64,000 nt of DNA from a virus, in the IMG/VR virus record IMGVR_UViG_3300031957_002643, positions 271,553 through 335,552 of that record; one strand, 5' to 3'. Shown piece after piece: positions 30,601 through 42,800 of the stretch. The notes below the pieces were generated by a model. That model was not told the DNA's origin. It searched no databases and saw only the letters and a list, made by a program, of their open reading frames with translations. A program made the translations under genes and the position numbers. Numbering within the stretch: the stretch's first letter is position 1; each line of letters opens with the position of its first letter.

Positions 30601-31479
30601 ATGAGACATTTTGGAGATCATGATGGCGATCCGTGCCTTCTACTCGGATATAGAGCAGACAGCGGTAACCTTTTGCTCATACATTTAGATGATATTGCTG
30701 ATGGTGCCGAAACCGATGCGTTGGTGAATTTCCTTCAACGATATCGTAATAGTAATGATAGTTTGGCGGGAATTATTTCTTCCCATCAAGAATTGTTTAT
30801 GGGTTATCCATCGTTGACGCTTTATTATGCTAGTAAGCGAGGCCATGATGGACAAGCATCTGCATTGCGACAAATCCCAGAATTCTATGTGAAAATGTAT
30901 GATCGTCAGCAGGCGGAAAGCTGGACTGGATCAGCAGCACGTTATTCAAATGCTGTGAAGTCACATAGATTCATTGATCGTCTTAATGGATCAATGGGAA
31001 TCCCGCCAGCCCAACCACAACAGGATTTTCCTGAGACGGTTCAAACGGGTCAACCTTCAACAGTTGCAGAAGGGGATGCCGCATTGGAATATTTGCGTGC
31101 ACAGGGGCTTCCTATTCCTGATGCATTTCGTGAACAGACAGTTGACACTGCGGTAGTCGAAGATACTCATGAAACACCTGATCTTCCAGAAGCCGCAACT
31201 ACTGGTCAAATGTCTTTGGCTACTGAATACGTATCAGAGCCAGTAAATACCAATATGGATAACGAATTAAGCCTAAAGATGCTATCCGCATTGGAACGTA
31301 TCTCTGATCAGATCGCAGAACAAAATGGTAATTTCAAACGTGTGTTCAAACGCATGGATGATGTTGATACCTCTTTGCGTAGTGCTGCACGCAGCCTAGA
31401 CAAAGCTGGATTTGATAAACCAGACACGCCTCCTACTCCTGCACAGAGAAAGAAGGCAAAGAGTGAAGCAAACAACTAA
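30601..31479 (+). CDS. Unknown structural-type protein with C-terminal coiled coil (292 aa)
   Basis: ATG 30601 after AAGGATATTGAT; an upstream open stretch to 30346 overlaps the previous gene and is rejected. N-terminal globular domain (HDGDPCLLLGYRADSGNLLL), a Pro/Thr/Glu-rich linker (~120-215), a predicted coiled coil (LKMLSALERISDQIAEQNGN) and a basic tail. Lies in the operon that ends with the PAAR protein. Function unknown. Confidence 0.6.
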   Translation: MRHFGDHDGDPCLLLGYRADSGNLLLIHLDDIADGAETDALVNFLQRYRNSNDSLAGIISSHQELFMGYPSLTLYYASKRGHDGQASALRQIPEFYVKMYDRQQAESWTGSAARYSNAVKSHRFIDRLNGSMGIPPAQPQQDFPETVQTGQPSTVAEGDAALEYLRAQGLPIPDAFREQTVDTAVVEDTHETPDLPEAATTGQMSLATEYVSEPVNTNMDNELSLKMLSALERISDQIAEQNGNFKRVFKRMDDVDTSLRSAARSLDKAGFDKPDTPPTPAQRKKAKSEANN

Positions 31480-31876
31480 CAGTCGTGCCGCTCCGCTCGA
31501 CATGGAGCTTCCTATCCAAGCTGAATATGGCGAGGACGGGAAGCTCCATCTTCATATAAACGCGGATGTAGTCATTCATTATCATGGTGATAAAGCAGAG
31601 ACTGTTGATGGGTCTGTAGCTGAATTCGTACAAGGTGATAGTTTTGTCGTCACCAAAGGATCACACCATACTAATCCATGGGGTGCAGAATTTTACGATC
31701 AGGTCATCGAGAAAATTCTATCAGATGAAAATCTCAGAGAAGTCATGGAAGCAAAGCTTCTGATGGAACGAGATCACAAACGTCAAATAAATAGACATAT
31801 AAGAAAGCAAGAATTGAAACAAAAGCTTGCTAAGAGAAATATTAATCACAGAAGAAGGAAGTGTTGTTGTGGCTAG
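31463..31876 (+). CDS. Unknown protein (137 aa, GTG start)
   Basis: GTG 31463 with AGAAGG upstream and a 17-base overlap with the preceding gene; ATG 31502 is an alternative. Beta-rich first half (KLHLHINADVVIHYHGDK) and strongly basic helical C-terminus ending in CCCG. Member of the tail-tip operon. Confidence 0.55.
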   Translation: MKQTTNSRAAPLDMELPIQAEYGEDGKLHLHINADVVIHYHGDKAETVDGSVAEFVQGDSFVVTKGSHHTNPWGAEFYDQVIEKILSDENLREVMEAKLLMERDHKRQINRHIRKQELKQKLAKRNINHRRRKCCCG

Positions 31877-32231
31877 TGATAGTGAAAAGTTGGATAAAAT
31901 TATTGATCTTCTGACGCAGTTGGTTAATGCGACAACCAATCCGTCAAATATTGTTGTACAAGAGCGCCCTTGGTCATTCCGTCTTTTACAGGAACTTGCT
32001 ACTGGTGAGGATCAAGATGATAATGGAATGGTCTATGGTCATGATTTTGTTTTCAATCATGTGACCGAATGGCATCCGCCAGCACTTCAAGCATCTGCTT
32101 CCAATCTGAAAAAGTCCTTTAAAGGAAAGTCTATTAGCTTTTTGGATTACGCCAAGTCTCTAAAGCCGACTGATGAAAAGAAGGGTGCGATCTTGGATTA
32201 CATTGAGAAGAAACAACAGTTGAATGGTTGA
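31869..32231 (+). CDS. Unknown protein (120 aa, GTG start)
   Basis: GTG 31869 with AGAAGGA upstream, overlapping the previous stop by eight bases. N-terminal helix LDKIIDLLTQLVNATT resembles short assembly proteins; middle WSFRLLQELATGEDQDDNG. Stop overlaps the PAAR start (TGATG). Confidence 0.55.
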   Translation: MASDSEKLDKIIDLLTQLVNATTNPSNIVVQERPWSFRLLQELATGEDQDDNGMVYGHDFVFNHVTEWHPPALQASASNLKKSFKGKSISFLDYAKSLKPTDEKKGAILDYIEKKQQLNG

Positions 32232-32644
32232 TGTCCAACGTAGCCTTTGTCACTTCCCAAAACACAATATTCTTTGGATGCACACCAGACCAAGCGATTG
32301 AAGGATCACCAGACACCTTTGTGAATGGCCTTCAAGTGCACCGCAAACAGGACCTTTGGTCGGTGCACGTGTGTAATCATGGAAACAGTTATGATGCATA
32401 TCTTCAAGAAGGTGCACCGACTCATTTCACAAATTCATTGAATACGGGAAGAGTCGGTGATCCGGTTCTTAGATACAGGCAAGTTGCCGGAACACAACCA
32501 TATCGAACCGGCACTGCATTTGTATCAACAGGATCGCCAGATACGTTCATCGGTGGCAATGCCGGTGGTGGTGTGGGTGATCCGTTTTTCCGTGCCGGTT
32601 CTGCTAGAGCAGGCCAGAAGCTTTATACTATTTTTGGTTCTTAA
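32231..32644 (+). CDS. PAAR-like tail spike tip protein
   Basis: 137 residues with two PAAR signatures, GSPDTFVNG (~27) and GSPDTFIGG (~98), the latter followed by GVGDPFFRAGSARAG. PAAR proteins form the sharp metal-stabilised cone that caps the central spike of contractile tails (T4 gp5.4 type). Position in a late-type operon next to the giant tail gene supports this. Convergent with the next gene, sharing four bases. Confidence 0.75.
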   Translation: MSNVAFVTSQNTIFFGCTPDQAIEGSPDTFVNGLQVHRKQDLWSVHVCNHGNSYDAYLQEGAPTHFTNSLNTGRVGDPVLRYRQVAGTQPYRTGTAFVSTGSPDTFIGGNAGGGVGDPFFRAGSARAGQKLYTIFGS

Positions 32645-32898
32645 TAGAGAGCGAATGCAAACTGGCGAGAGCCATTCATTGCACTCTTGATGACTGAGAA
32701 CGGCCCAATCACCAATGATACCACAAACAGCTTGGCGCGAATGGTCACCGGTTTATCTCTGAGTTCTTCTTGGAACTCTTTGCTGACATGTTGATCGGGA
32801 TAAAGGCGATACATTCCGAGATACCAGAAGTATTCGATAATACCAAACATGATCCAGAGAAGACCTAATGCATAACTTGGGTTGTCAATCATATCCAA
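32641..32898 (-). CDS. Two-helix membrane protein, copy A (85 aa)
   Basis: Two hydrophobic segments (GLLWIMFGIIEYFWYLGMY and LFVVSLVIGPFSVI) separated by a charged loop. Similar in layout and motif spacing to the next gene (32889-33140), so the two look like tandem paralogues. Overlaps it by ten bases. Unknown function. Confidence 0.6.
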   Translation of the reverse strand: MDMIDNPSYALGLLWIMFGIIEYFWYLGMYRLYPDQHVSKEFQEELRDKPVTIRAKLFVVSLVIGPFSVIKSAMNGSRQFAFALY

Positions 32899-33140
32899 AA
32901 CCTTAGTTTACCAGAGCAACAGATTTGAACTAATGCCCTTAAAGGTACTATAACACAATAACATAAGACATGCAAGCGTATTTTTATTGGTGCGTAATAA
33001 GCGAACAGCCTATCATGCGGCGACACCATATGTGAAGATGGAAATTTAAACTGCCCCATGTATAACGAATACGTTATAACTGTTAACGAAATCCACAGAC
33101 CAATCAACCACCAGCCCATTTGCCACCCATGTTCAACCAA
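32889..33140 (-). CDS. Two-helix membrane protein, copy B (83 aa)
   Basis: Hydrophobic segments WWLIGLWISLTVITYSLYMG and VLCYCVIVPLRALVQI with a loop containing IKIRL, matching IRAKL of copy A. An ACTAAATA late-type motif lies at 33151-33144, overlapping the stop of the upstream gene. Confidence 0.6.
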   Translation of the reverse strand: MVEHGWQMGWWLIGLWISLTVITYSLYMGQFKFPSSHMVSPHDRLFAYYAPIKIRLHVLCYCVIVPLRALVQICCSGKLRFWI

Positions 33141-33150
33141 AAGTATTTAG

Positions 33151-33432
33151 TTAAACAGTGGCATTCGGCATCATGTTTTCCAATTGTGTTAGTAACTCAA
33201 TAGCGCGTTCCTTGTTTGCCTCATCGGCTTTAGCATTATTGCGAATCAAGTTCCTAGTTTCGATCAGATTTTTATGGGTGAAACCTGTATCGAGTGATGC
33301 AGCGAAGCCAACGACAGGATCGCCAATTTTGATCCCGCCGTTGGACTTCGAAATTTTCCGAACCATTTTGAAGAATTCATCCTGTGGAAACTCATCTTTC
33401 GGAGTCAGGATGTAAAGAATTTCTTTTTTCAT
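33151..33432 (-). CDS. Unknown protein (93 aa)
   Basis: MKKEILYILTPKDEF start, mixed alpha/beta, helical Lys/Glu-rich C-terminus (ANKERAIELLTQLENM). Overlaps the next upstream gene by four bases. No family recognised. Confidence 0.55.
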   Translation of the reverse strand: MKKEILYILTPKDEFPQDEFFKMVRKISKSNGGIKIGDPVVGFAASLDTGFTHKNLIETRNLIRNNAKADEANKERAIELLTQLENMMPNATV

Positions 33433-33707
33433 TCTTCAGTGTTCGAACCCGTGCTGTCGATATTGATTTGTTGGAATTCTCGTCCGACCATGCCAAACAT
33501 GATTGCAAAACAGAGCGCAACGAGTGACAGGAATGATAGGGTAGCGAAGAGAGGCCCAACAATCCACAAACCTGCGAACAGCGCAGAGAGCAGGGTGAAA
33601 CCAATAAACAAGATAGCAGTATTGATGATGGGGCGACGTACAATAAGATTGTAAATTCTCGCACCAGCATCAAAGATAGTTTCAAGCCATTTTTCAACTT
33701 CATTCAT
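33429..33707 (-). CDS. Membrane protein with two to three helices (92 aa)
   Basis: Hydrophobic stretch TAILFIGFTLLSALFAGLWIV followed by LFATLSFLSLVALCFAIMFG. GGAGATCGTC precedes the ATG. First gene of a leftward set of four small, mostly membrane proteins. Unknown function. Confidence 0.6.
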   Translation of the reverse strand: MNEVEKWLETIFDAGARIYNLIVRRPIINTAILFIGFTLLSALFAGLWIVGPLFATLSFLSLVALCFAIMFGMVGREFQQINIDSTGSNTEE

Positions 33708-33738
33708 AATGACGATCTCCGTGATTTGCGTCGTTGAA

Positions 33739-33767
33739 TAGTTATTACAAAAAAATCCTTAAGTCAA
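33739..33767 (-). promoter_or_regulatory. Promoter for the leftward membrane-protein operon
   Basis: Minus strand TTGACT (33767-33762), spacer 17, TAACTA (33744-33739). Confidence 0.6.
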
Positions 33768-33791
33768 GCATAAAAGCCTGTCAATTGTAGC

Positions 33792-33800
33792 GATAAATAT
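33792..33800 (+). promoter_or_regulatory. Late-promoter-like motif before the giant tail gene
   Basis: GATAAATAT, 30 bases upstream of the start codon, closest in the window to the T4 late consensus. Confidence 0.65.
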
Positions 33801-33829
33801 TTCTAAAGAAATAGGAAACAAATCACCTC

Positions 33830-36800
33830 ATGCATCGTATTGATAGTGAAGGAAACGTCAATAATAGGTTCAGTGAAGGCAATCCGTCTCTTGGTATTGA
33901 AGGTACTAAGGTAACTGCTGATTGGCTCAATGATGTTCAAGAAAATATTGCGTATACCATTGAAGCTGCTGGTTTAACTCTGGAAAAGGGCAACAGTGCC
34001 CTTTTGGCTAATGCTATTCTTACACTGGTCGGTGAAGGTGGTTCGTTCTCCAATCTGACTACCAGAATTAGAGAACTGAATGATTTCTATCTTTATGGTG
34101 CCCGTAATGTGTTCCGTCAGGATGATGAACCTGATGAAGCAACTCAAGGTCCATTCTTCGATAATGACATTTGGATTGAAACCGATCAAAATCCAGAAAA
34201 GGTATGGCTCTGGAATTCACTAACTGAGACATGGGTTGATACGACAGAAGAAGCAGCAGCCCGTGGCATTCTTGCAAAACAAAAACAACAAGCAATTGCT
34301 GATGGTCTAGTACAAATTTTCATTCAAACCGATACGCCTTCAGGCGCATCCGAAGGTGACATCTGGTACAATAAACGAGATGATCTTCTCTTCGTTTATG
34401 AGAATAATATTTGGAACCGCGTATACGACGAGGTTGCCAAACGAAACATTGTTGAATCTGTCATCAACTTTGCTGTCGATAGTGCACAAGGAACAGCAGA
34501 TTCGAAAATTCTAACCTACTATCAAGATGATGCACCAACTGGCTTGACGGCATTGAATGATGGTGACATTTGGTTTGATACGGATAATAACAACAAGCCG
34601 CATCGATATACTCATCCTAATTGGGTTGAAGTTCGTGATGGGCGCATTGAAGACGCAATCGATTACGTCATTCTACAGGGTGCCATCGCAGATGGCACTA
34701 TTTTCGTTTACTTCTCTGAAGATGAACCTGATGCAATCAATCAGGCAGCATTAACACCACCAAATCCTGCACCATCTGAAGGTGATGTCTGGATCGATAT
34801 CACAGATGAAGGTGGCTCTCCTCGCAATGATCCCTATCTCTTTAGTAGTGGGTCTTGGGTATTACAGAATGATCCAGAGTTCCGATCATTATTGCTCAGT
34901 TTTGCAACAGCCAGATCAATTCAGGATGGTGCGGTAACAATTTATTTCAGTCCGACCGAACCAGATGATACCTATATTCCGCCACCGCGTTATGGTGATA
35001 TTTGGTTTGATACTGATGATGTGACCATTGATGATCCTGATGCTGCAAATCCTTCTACTGATCCTCAGATCACAGTTCCAAAATGGGAGCAGTATCGTTA
35101 TGACGGTACAAATTGGGTTCTCATTGAAGATTTCAAACTGAAAATTGTCGAAGCCAATTTGAAAATTGAAGAATTGGCAAGAGCTAGTGCTGATACTGCA
35201 TTGTCCGGCCAGATCACAACGGCAACCACTCGTATTGGTGAAAATGAAGCGACCATTCAGCAATCTCTATTATCGATTAATGGTATTGCCGGTGCATATG
35301 GGGTTCGAACCAATGTCAATAATGAAATTGTTGGTTTCGGTTTCCTCACTGATTATGAAAGAGAAATTGAATTCACCAAAACTGGATCGTTAGATTTCAA
35401 TCCGGGTGATGAAGTTTTTATTGGTGCTGATTGGGCAACAAAAACGTATTCCGCAGTCATCGTCACGGTAGACAATGTGAATGGCACCATGCGTGTCATC
35501 TCGGAAAGTGGAACGTTTGCTACTGGTGTAACAATCACGTCTCGATTGCGCTTGGACGCTAATGCTACTATCGACGCAGGAACCGTAAATCCGACACCGG
35601 GCACGTCAGAATTTGAAATCATCGTTGACAAATTCAAAGTCACCGATGGAACCACTTCTTCGACTCCATTCACTATTAGTGGGGGCGTTGTTTATGTCGG
35701 TGCTCTCGATACAAGCACCCCACAGGTTCAATTCATTGGTGATTTTGCTAATGAGCCAGATACCACATATGCAATCAATAGCATTTATAAGAACACGACA
35801 AACGGTAACACCTATATTCTTGAATATATTTCTGGTTCAAGTGGTCCAAAACAATGGGTGATCTTCCTAGAGAGAGGTGCTAACGCTAGAACGCTTGTTC
35901 TTTCATCCGACTCTCCGGGCTATCTATTTGACTCTAATGCTGTAAGCACGCCATCAAACGCAAGCATCACATTCCGGGTTCAATATCAGGGCCAGTCGAG
36001 TGCAATTGGTTCTGGTGACATTACTGTTTATGATAAAGATGATGTCGCTTTAAGTCCTACGCTCTCAAATACAAATTCAGTAGATAGTACAGTCAATGAC
36101 TCTGGCGGAACAACGCATTCCGGTTATTATGAATTTGATCTTGCATACTCTGAATTCAGTAGTTCCGATTTTCCTCTTACCGTTGAAGTGGACGATGGAA
36201 CTCTTACTGACACATTAGGTATTGTTCGTATCGTTGGTTCAACAGCAAAAACACTATCTATTAATCCAGACTCATTTGTGTTCTTGTTCGAAGATGACGT
36301 TGCAACCGATCCACAAAACTCATCGATCCATTTCCGCATTCAACACCAGAGCTTATCAACAGCACCAACAACTTCTGAGTTGACCATTGAAGATGCTGAT
36401 AGCACCACGTATTCATCAACAAACTTCACATCTGCTGGATCAGGATCAGGCGTAACTAGCTTTGAGCTTCTATGGTCCACAGTATCAGCAGCAACGTTCC
36501 CAATCACGGTTACTGTTACGGATGAGGGAATCACTGATGTTGTTGTTATCCGTCAGCTTATTGGTGGACTAGATGCTATTTCGGGCTTCCTGACAAATGA
36601 ATCACATTTGGTTCCAGCGGACGAATTAGGCAATATCGAATCTGGTGGATTGGATGGTGCAATTGGTACATTCGATGTGTATCAGGGCATCAGTAAAAAG
36701 AATACCGATGTCACTTATAGCGTAGCGTCATCAACCGGCTGTACCGCAACAATTTCAGATGCAGCAGATGGAACTGCTGGTGATTATTCAATCACTGCGA

Positions 36801-39800
36801 TGAGTGCCAATAAGGCAACCGCTGTTTTCCAAGCAGTCATCGATTCAGTTACCATCACAAAAACGATGAGTTTGACCAAATCTTTAGCAGGGGTTTCTGC
36901 TAAAGGTATTGCTCTATTTGCCACTGCACAAACGTTTGAGTTTGATGGCGATGATCAACCAAAAGATGCCGGTGCCAGTATCACATTGACCACAGTGCGA
37001 ACAGGGCTTTCGGGCATCACGTGGTCTGCTGTTGATGAAAATGATGATCCGGTTTCTCTTTCGGGAACCGGTGATGACACTCGAACGTTATCTATTGGTA
37101 ACTTCGGATCATCTCAATACGTCACTGTGACCGTTACTAAAGTTGATGGTGGTGACACTTATACGGATAAAATTCGTGTCGTGCGATTGGTCGAAGGTAG
37201 TAGCTCTGTCCAAGTAGTTCTGTCCAACGAAGCACATACTTTCTTCGCAGACGAAAATGGTGACATCTCTTCTGGTGATTTTGATTCTGGCAATTGCACA
37301 ATTTCAGTATATCGCGGAACTGCACAAATTTCATACAATGCATCTCCAACAAACAACACGTTTAGATTCGGAACAATCACTGCTTCGGCAGGTGTCACAC
37401 AAGATGGAACTGAAGTTGCACCAGAAGTAGGCATTTCTGCAATGACCAACTTGTTTGGTTATCTGGATGTTCCGGTCATTTATCGCGACAATGCTGGAAC
37501 AGATACGACTTATACCCGTAGAATTTCATATGTGAAATCGAGAGAAGGCGAAAAAAGTAGATCACTTCAACTTTACGGCAGTGATCAAGTATTCAGATTT
37601 GATGGCGATGATGATCCAATCGATGCGGGCCAAACTATCACGGTTACCGCGTTCAAGCAAAATCTTGGAACTCTAACGTTTGCTGCTGAAGATGATAGTG
37701 CAGTAGATGTTACCGCAGATTTGACCGGATCGGGCGACAGTAGAACCCTATCAATTACTGACTTTGGTGATGCTGAATTCGTTCGGGTGACTGCTTCTGC
37801 GGATTACACCGTCAACGGAAGCACCGAAACCGTAACAGATACTTTCACGATTTATAGAATTCGTGGTGCAAAAGCAGCGGTGTCTGTAATTCTTACCAAC
37901 GAATCTCATACCTTCTTTGCAGGACCAGATGGAAATATTGACAATGCATTGTTTGATGCAGGCAATTGTACTATTCGTGTTTTCCGTGGAGCAGAAGAAA
38001 TTTCTTACAATGGAACTCCAACCAATAATACATTCCGTTTCGGAACAATTGTCGCTTCTTCTGGTTTAACTCTTGACGGAACGGAAATAGCCCCAACTGT
38101 TGGTCTCACTGCTATGGAAGAAGATAGTGGAACTTTGACGGTTCCGGTTATCTATCGCGATCCAAACGGAAATGATGAGACCTATAATCGTGTGATTTCA
38201 TATTCGAAGGCAAAGGTTGGTGCACAGGCCCGTGGTCTGAGTATGAATGCCACTTCTCAAGTATTCAGATTTGATGGCGAAGGCGTAGCCATCAATGGTG
38301 CTGACACGATCACCTTTACAACACTCAGAACACTCTTGGGAACAGCACCTACGTGGGCGGCTATTGATGATCAAGGCGGCAATATCGCCCTTACCACGGT
38401 TGACGATGACACACGTAGATTGACGATTACCAACTTCGGAACGTCCCAATGGGTCCGCGTATCAGCCGAAGTCACGACGAGCATTGATGGTAACCCTGTC
38501 ACCTATAGAGATTACATTACCGTTGTTAGATTGCAGCGTGGACAGGATGCAATTACTGCTATTATCGAAAATGAAACACACGTCTTCCCTGCTGATGAGG
38601 ATGGTGTTGTTTCTGATTATTCTACAGGCGATACGCTTGTTCGGGTATTTCTTGGCGATACCGAAGTTTCATATGGTGTCAACAATGAACAATTCCGTTT
38701 TGGTACGATTACGCCAACAAATGTTCAGGATGCAGAGCTAACCCCGCCTGAAGTTGGTATTTCGAATATGACGGCTGATACTGGTCGTTTGAGATTACCA
38801 ATCATCTATAAAGATGCATCTGGTAATGATACGACTGTATACAAAGAAATCACTTATACTAAATCTCGTGCGGGGGTTGCAGCTAGAAATCTAAGATTGT
38901 TCCCATCTGCATTCGTTTTCGAATTTGATTCTGATGACAATGCCATCAACAATTCTGACGAAATCACCTTCACTGCCATTGCCACGAATGTTACTGGACT
39001 TTCATTTAGTGCAGTTGATCAAACCGACACACCAGTTAATCTCTCTGTGGTTTCAAATGTTGCGACATTGGCGATTACGGATTTCGATGATGCGGAAAAT
39101 GTAACAGTAACAGTAACCGGTACTTCAACAGTCAACGGAAGCACTGTTAATTTTAGTGATAGTGCTACGATTGTGAGATTGCGAGAAGGCGGTGGTGGTG
39201 CCAGTGTCGTTCTCACGAATGAGTCTCACACTTTCTATGCTGATGAGGAAAATGAAGTTCTACCTTCTGAGTATGCTGGTGGTAATTCGGTTATCAAGGT
39301 CTACGTTGGAACTTCAGAAATCAGTTATAATGCAACTCCAACGAACGGAACATGGCGTTTGGGGAGTATAACGGAAACCAATGTCACTAGGAACGGTGGA
39401 TTGAGTCTTCCGACTATTGGTATTTCCGATTTCGAAAAGGCATCGAACACAGGATCACTTGCGATCAATGTCATTTATCGTGACAATAATGGCAATGACA
39501 GAACGATCCCACGCCTGTTGACATATTCCAAATCAAAAGCTGGTACCGATGCTAGATCACTTAGGTTGATCGCAACTTCCCAGCTATTCAACTTCGACAC
39601 AGCCGGACAGCCAATCGACAGTGGTGATGAAATCACATTCAATGCCGTTCGTCAGTTCATTGATGGATCAGCGGTTTGGTCTGCTGTTGATGATCAGGGT
39701 GGAAACCCTTCTCTTACTCCGGGTGCGAACGGTGATGAGAAAGTATTAACTATTGGTGATTTTGGTACGGCTGAAAGTGTCGTTGTTTCCGTATCAGCAA

Positions 39801-42800
39801 CGGATAGTTACACAGGTGAAACTCTCTCGGATCAAATCACGATCTATAGACTCAACCAAGGTGCTGAAGGTCGAGATGGTATAACTGTAATTGTATCGAA
39901 TGAGACACACACCTTTATTGCAGACGAAGCAGGATTGGTAGACGATTATAGTACCGGAAATACCACTATCAGTGTTTATAATGCATCAACACAGGTGAAC
40001 TATTCAGCAACGAAAGTTGATAACTCCTTCCGTTTTGGAACTATTGTCGCAAACAATGTAACCAGAAACAATCTATTGAGTGAGCCAATTCTTGGTATCT
40101 CTACGATGTCTGATGAATTTGGAAGCTTGACGGTTCCAGTAATTTACACCAATGCTCAAGGCGAAGACACCACTTTCACAAAGGTGATTTCTTACACCAG
40201 AGCAAGAGCAGGTGTAAACGTTAGAAACATCAGATTACGAGCAGATTCATTAACATTTGAATTCGATCAGTTTGGTGATCCTATCGACAGTAATCAGGTC
40301 ATCACATTTACATCATTGGGAACAAATCTGCCTGATCCTACATGGACAATCACTAGTGATGGAAGTGCGGTCTTTACGTCCTCGCCGGATGCTGACACCA
40401 GAACAATTGATATCGATGATTTTGGAACATCTACAGAAGCAACCGTTAAAGTTTCAGCGACATACAATAGCGTTGACTATGAGGATGAGATCAGAGTCAT
40501 TCGACTTGAAAGAGCGAGAGACTCAGTATCAGTCGTTGGTTCTAATGAAAACCATACGTTCTTTGCAGATGAAGGTGGAACTATCCTTCCGGGCGATTTC
40601 GCAGGTGGTAATTGTACCTTCTATGTATATCATGGTTTAAGCCAGATTTCATATAATGCAACGCCAACCAATAATACATGGCGTTTTGGCACAGTTGTCG
40701 AGAATAATGTCACACAGACAGTTGTTGGTGGTGGAACCATTGGGGTTACTGCAATGTCTGCGGACAGCGGAAGCTTAACGGTTCCGATTATCTATCGTGA
40801 CAAAGATGGTGTAGATCAAACCTTTACGAGAATTATTTCTTATACCAAGGCTCGCAATGGTCGTGATGCTAGATGGGTGAGATTGGCAGCATCCGAACAA
40901 GTCATGCGCTTCAATAGCGATGACATTCCTGTTGATGCTGGTCAAACGATTGATATTACTGTAAGTTTGAACCTAGTTGACATCGGTGATGTCACTGTCA
41001 CGGCTGAAGACGAGTCTCAATCTGCAATTACTCTGGGCGGCACCGGAGCAAATAGAACACTTAGTATTTCTAACTTTGGTGCAAGTGAATATGTCGTAGT
41101 TGAAGCTGTCGCCAATATTACAGTTGAAGGACAAGCACAAGTCATCACTGACCAGATCACGATTGGTCGTGTTGCTGATGGTTCTGGTGTTGTGCAGGCA
41201 CTAGTAGAAAACGAAGCCCATACTTTTGCCGCTGATGAAGATGGTGTAGTTGACAGTTATGCTGGTGGCAACACAATCATTCGAGTATATCGTGGTTCCG
41301 AGGAAATTTCTTACAATGGAACCCCGACGAATAATACATTCCGTTTCGGAACAATTGTTGCATCTTCTGGGGTGACAAGAAATACTGGACTGTCCGCACC
41401 TAATGTCGGTGTGTCTGCAATGACTGAGAATTTCGGTACATTGACGGTTCCAGTCCTGTATCGTGATCCGAACGGCAATGAAGTCACCGTCAACAAGGTT
41501 ATTTCATATTCTAAATCTGTCGCCGGTAGAAACGCAAGATTGTTGCGTTTGTATGGATCAAGTCAGGTGTTCCGTTTCACATCTGATGATGTTCCTGACA
41601 ATCCTGCGGACGAAGTTACTCTAACTGCAATTTCAACAAACCTTGGCGTACCGACTTGGACCGCAGTAGATGAGAATGGAACCAATAGGGATTCAATCCT
41701 AACAGCAGGAGCAAATGCCTACGAAAAAGTCATTACGGTTTCCGATTTCGATCCATACGAAAGAATCGAGGTCACGGTATCTGCAACGTATAATGCGACC
41801 ACTTATACTGATCAGTTCACGATTTATAAAATTCGTGAAGGATCATCAAATATTGTTGTGGCTCTGACGAATGAAGCCCACATTTTTGGATCAGATGAAG
41901 CTGGTACGGTTGCAGATTATGGAAGCGGTAATTCTATCGTCAATGTTTTCCGTGGCGGGGATCAAATCAGTTACAATGCCGGTGGTGCTGATAACACGTT
42001 CTTGATCGATAATTTTGTGGTCAACAATTCCACGAGAAATACAGGATTAACGCTTCCGACTGTCGGCATCAGTGCCATGTCGGCAGACGAAGGATCGTTG
42101 ACCTTTGACGTGGTTTACACAAATGCCGCAGGTGTTGTTGAACCGGCAGTAACCAAGGTTATTTCATATTCAAAATCTCGTGCGGGTGTGAATGCTAGAA
42201 GTCTGAGACTATTATCTTCAGCACAGCAATTCAATTTCGATTCTGACAATGATCCCATCGATGCTGGTGCGACTATCACATTTGAGGCTGTCAAAACGTA
42301 TATTCCAGAAGCGGTAACTTTCGCGGCAGTCGATCAAGATAGTGGAAGTATTACGTTAACTGGATCAGGGAATACCCGTTCTCTATCGGTAACCAATTTT
42401 GGCGCATCCACGTATGTTGATGTTACTGTATCCGTAACGAGTGATGTCGTTGGTTCATCTACAGATTTTGAAGACACCATACGAATTGTTCGCATTAAAG
42501 ATGGTAACACCGGTATAGATGGTAAAGATTCGCTATCCATATTCGCGACAAATCCAACGACCACATTCGCCCTTGATCAGAATGGTAGCATGGTTGAAGC
42601 GTATTCTGTTGGTGACACCACCTTTGAAGTGTATCTCGGGACAACCGCTGTTTCATATTCAGGAACAACTACCGCAAATACATGGCGATTTGGAACAATA
42701 TCTGGCACGAATGTTGATGTTTATCAGAGCGGTGCGACTGTTGGTATTAGAGACATGTATGCCAATCAGGCGTCTATCGCAGTTCAGGTCATTTATAGAA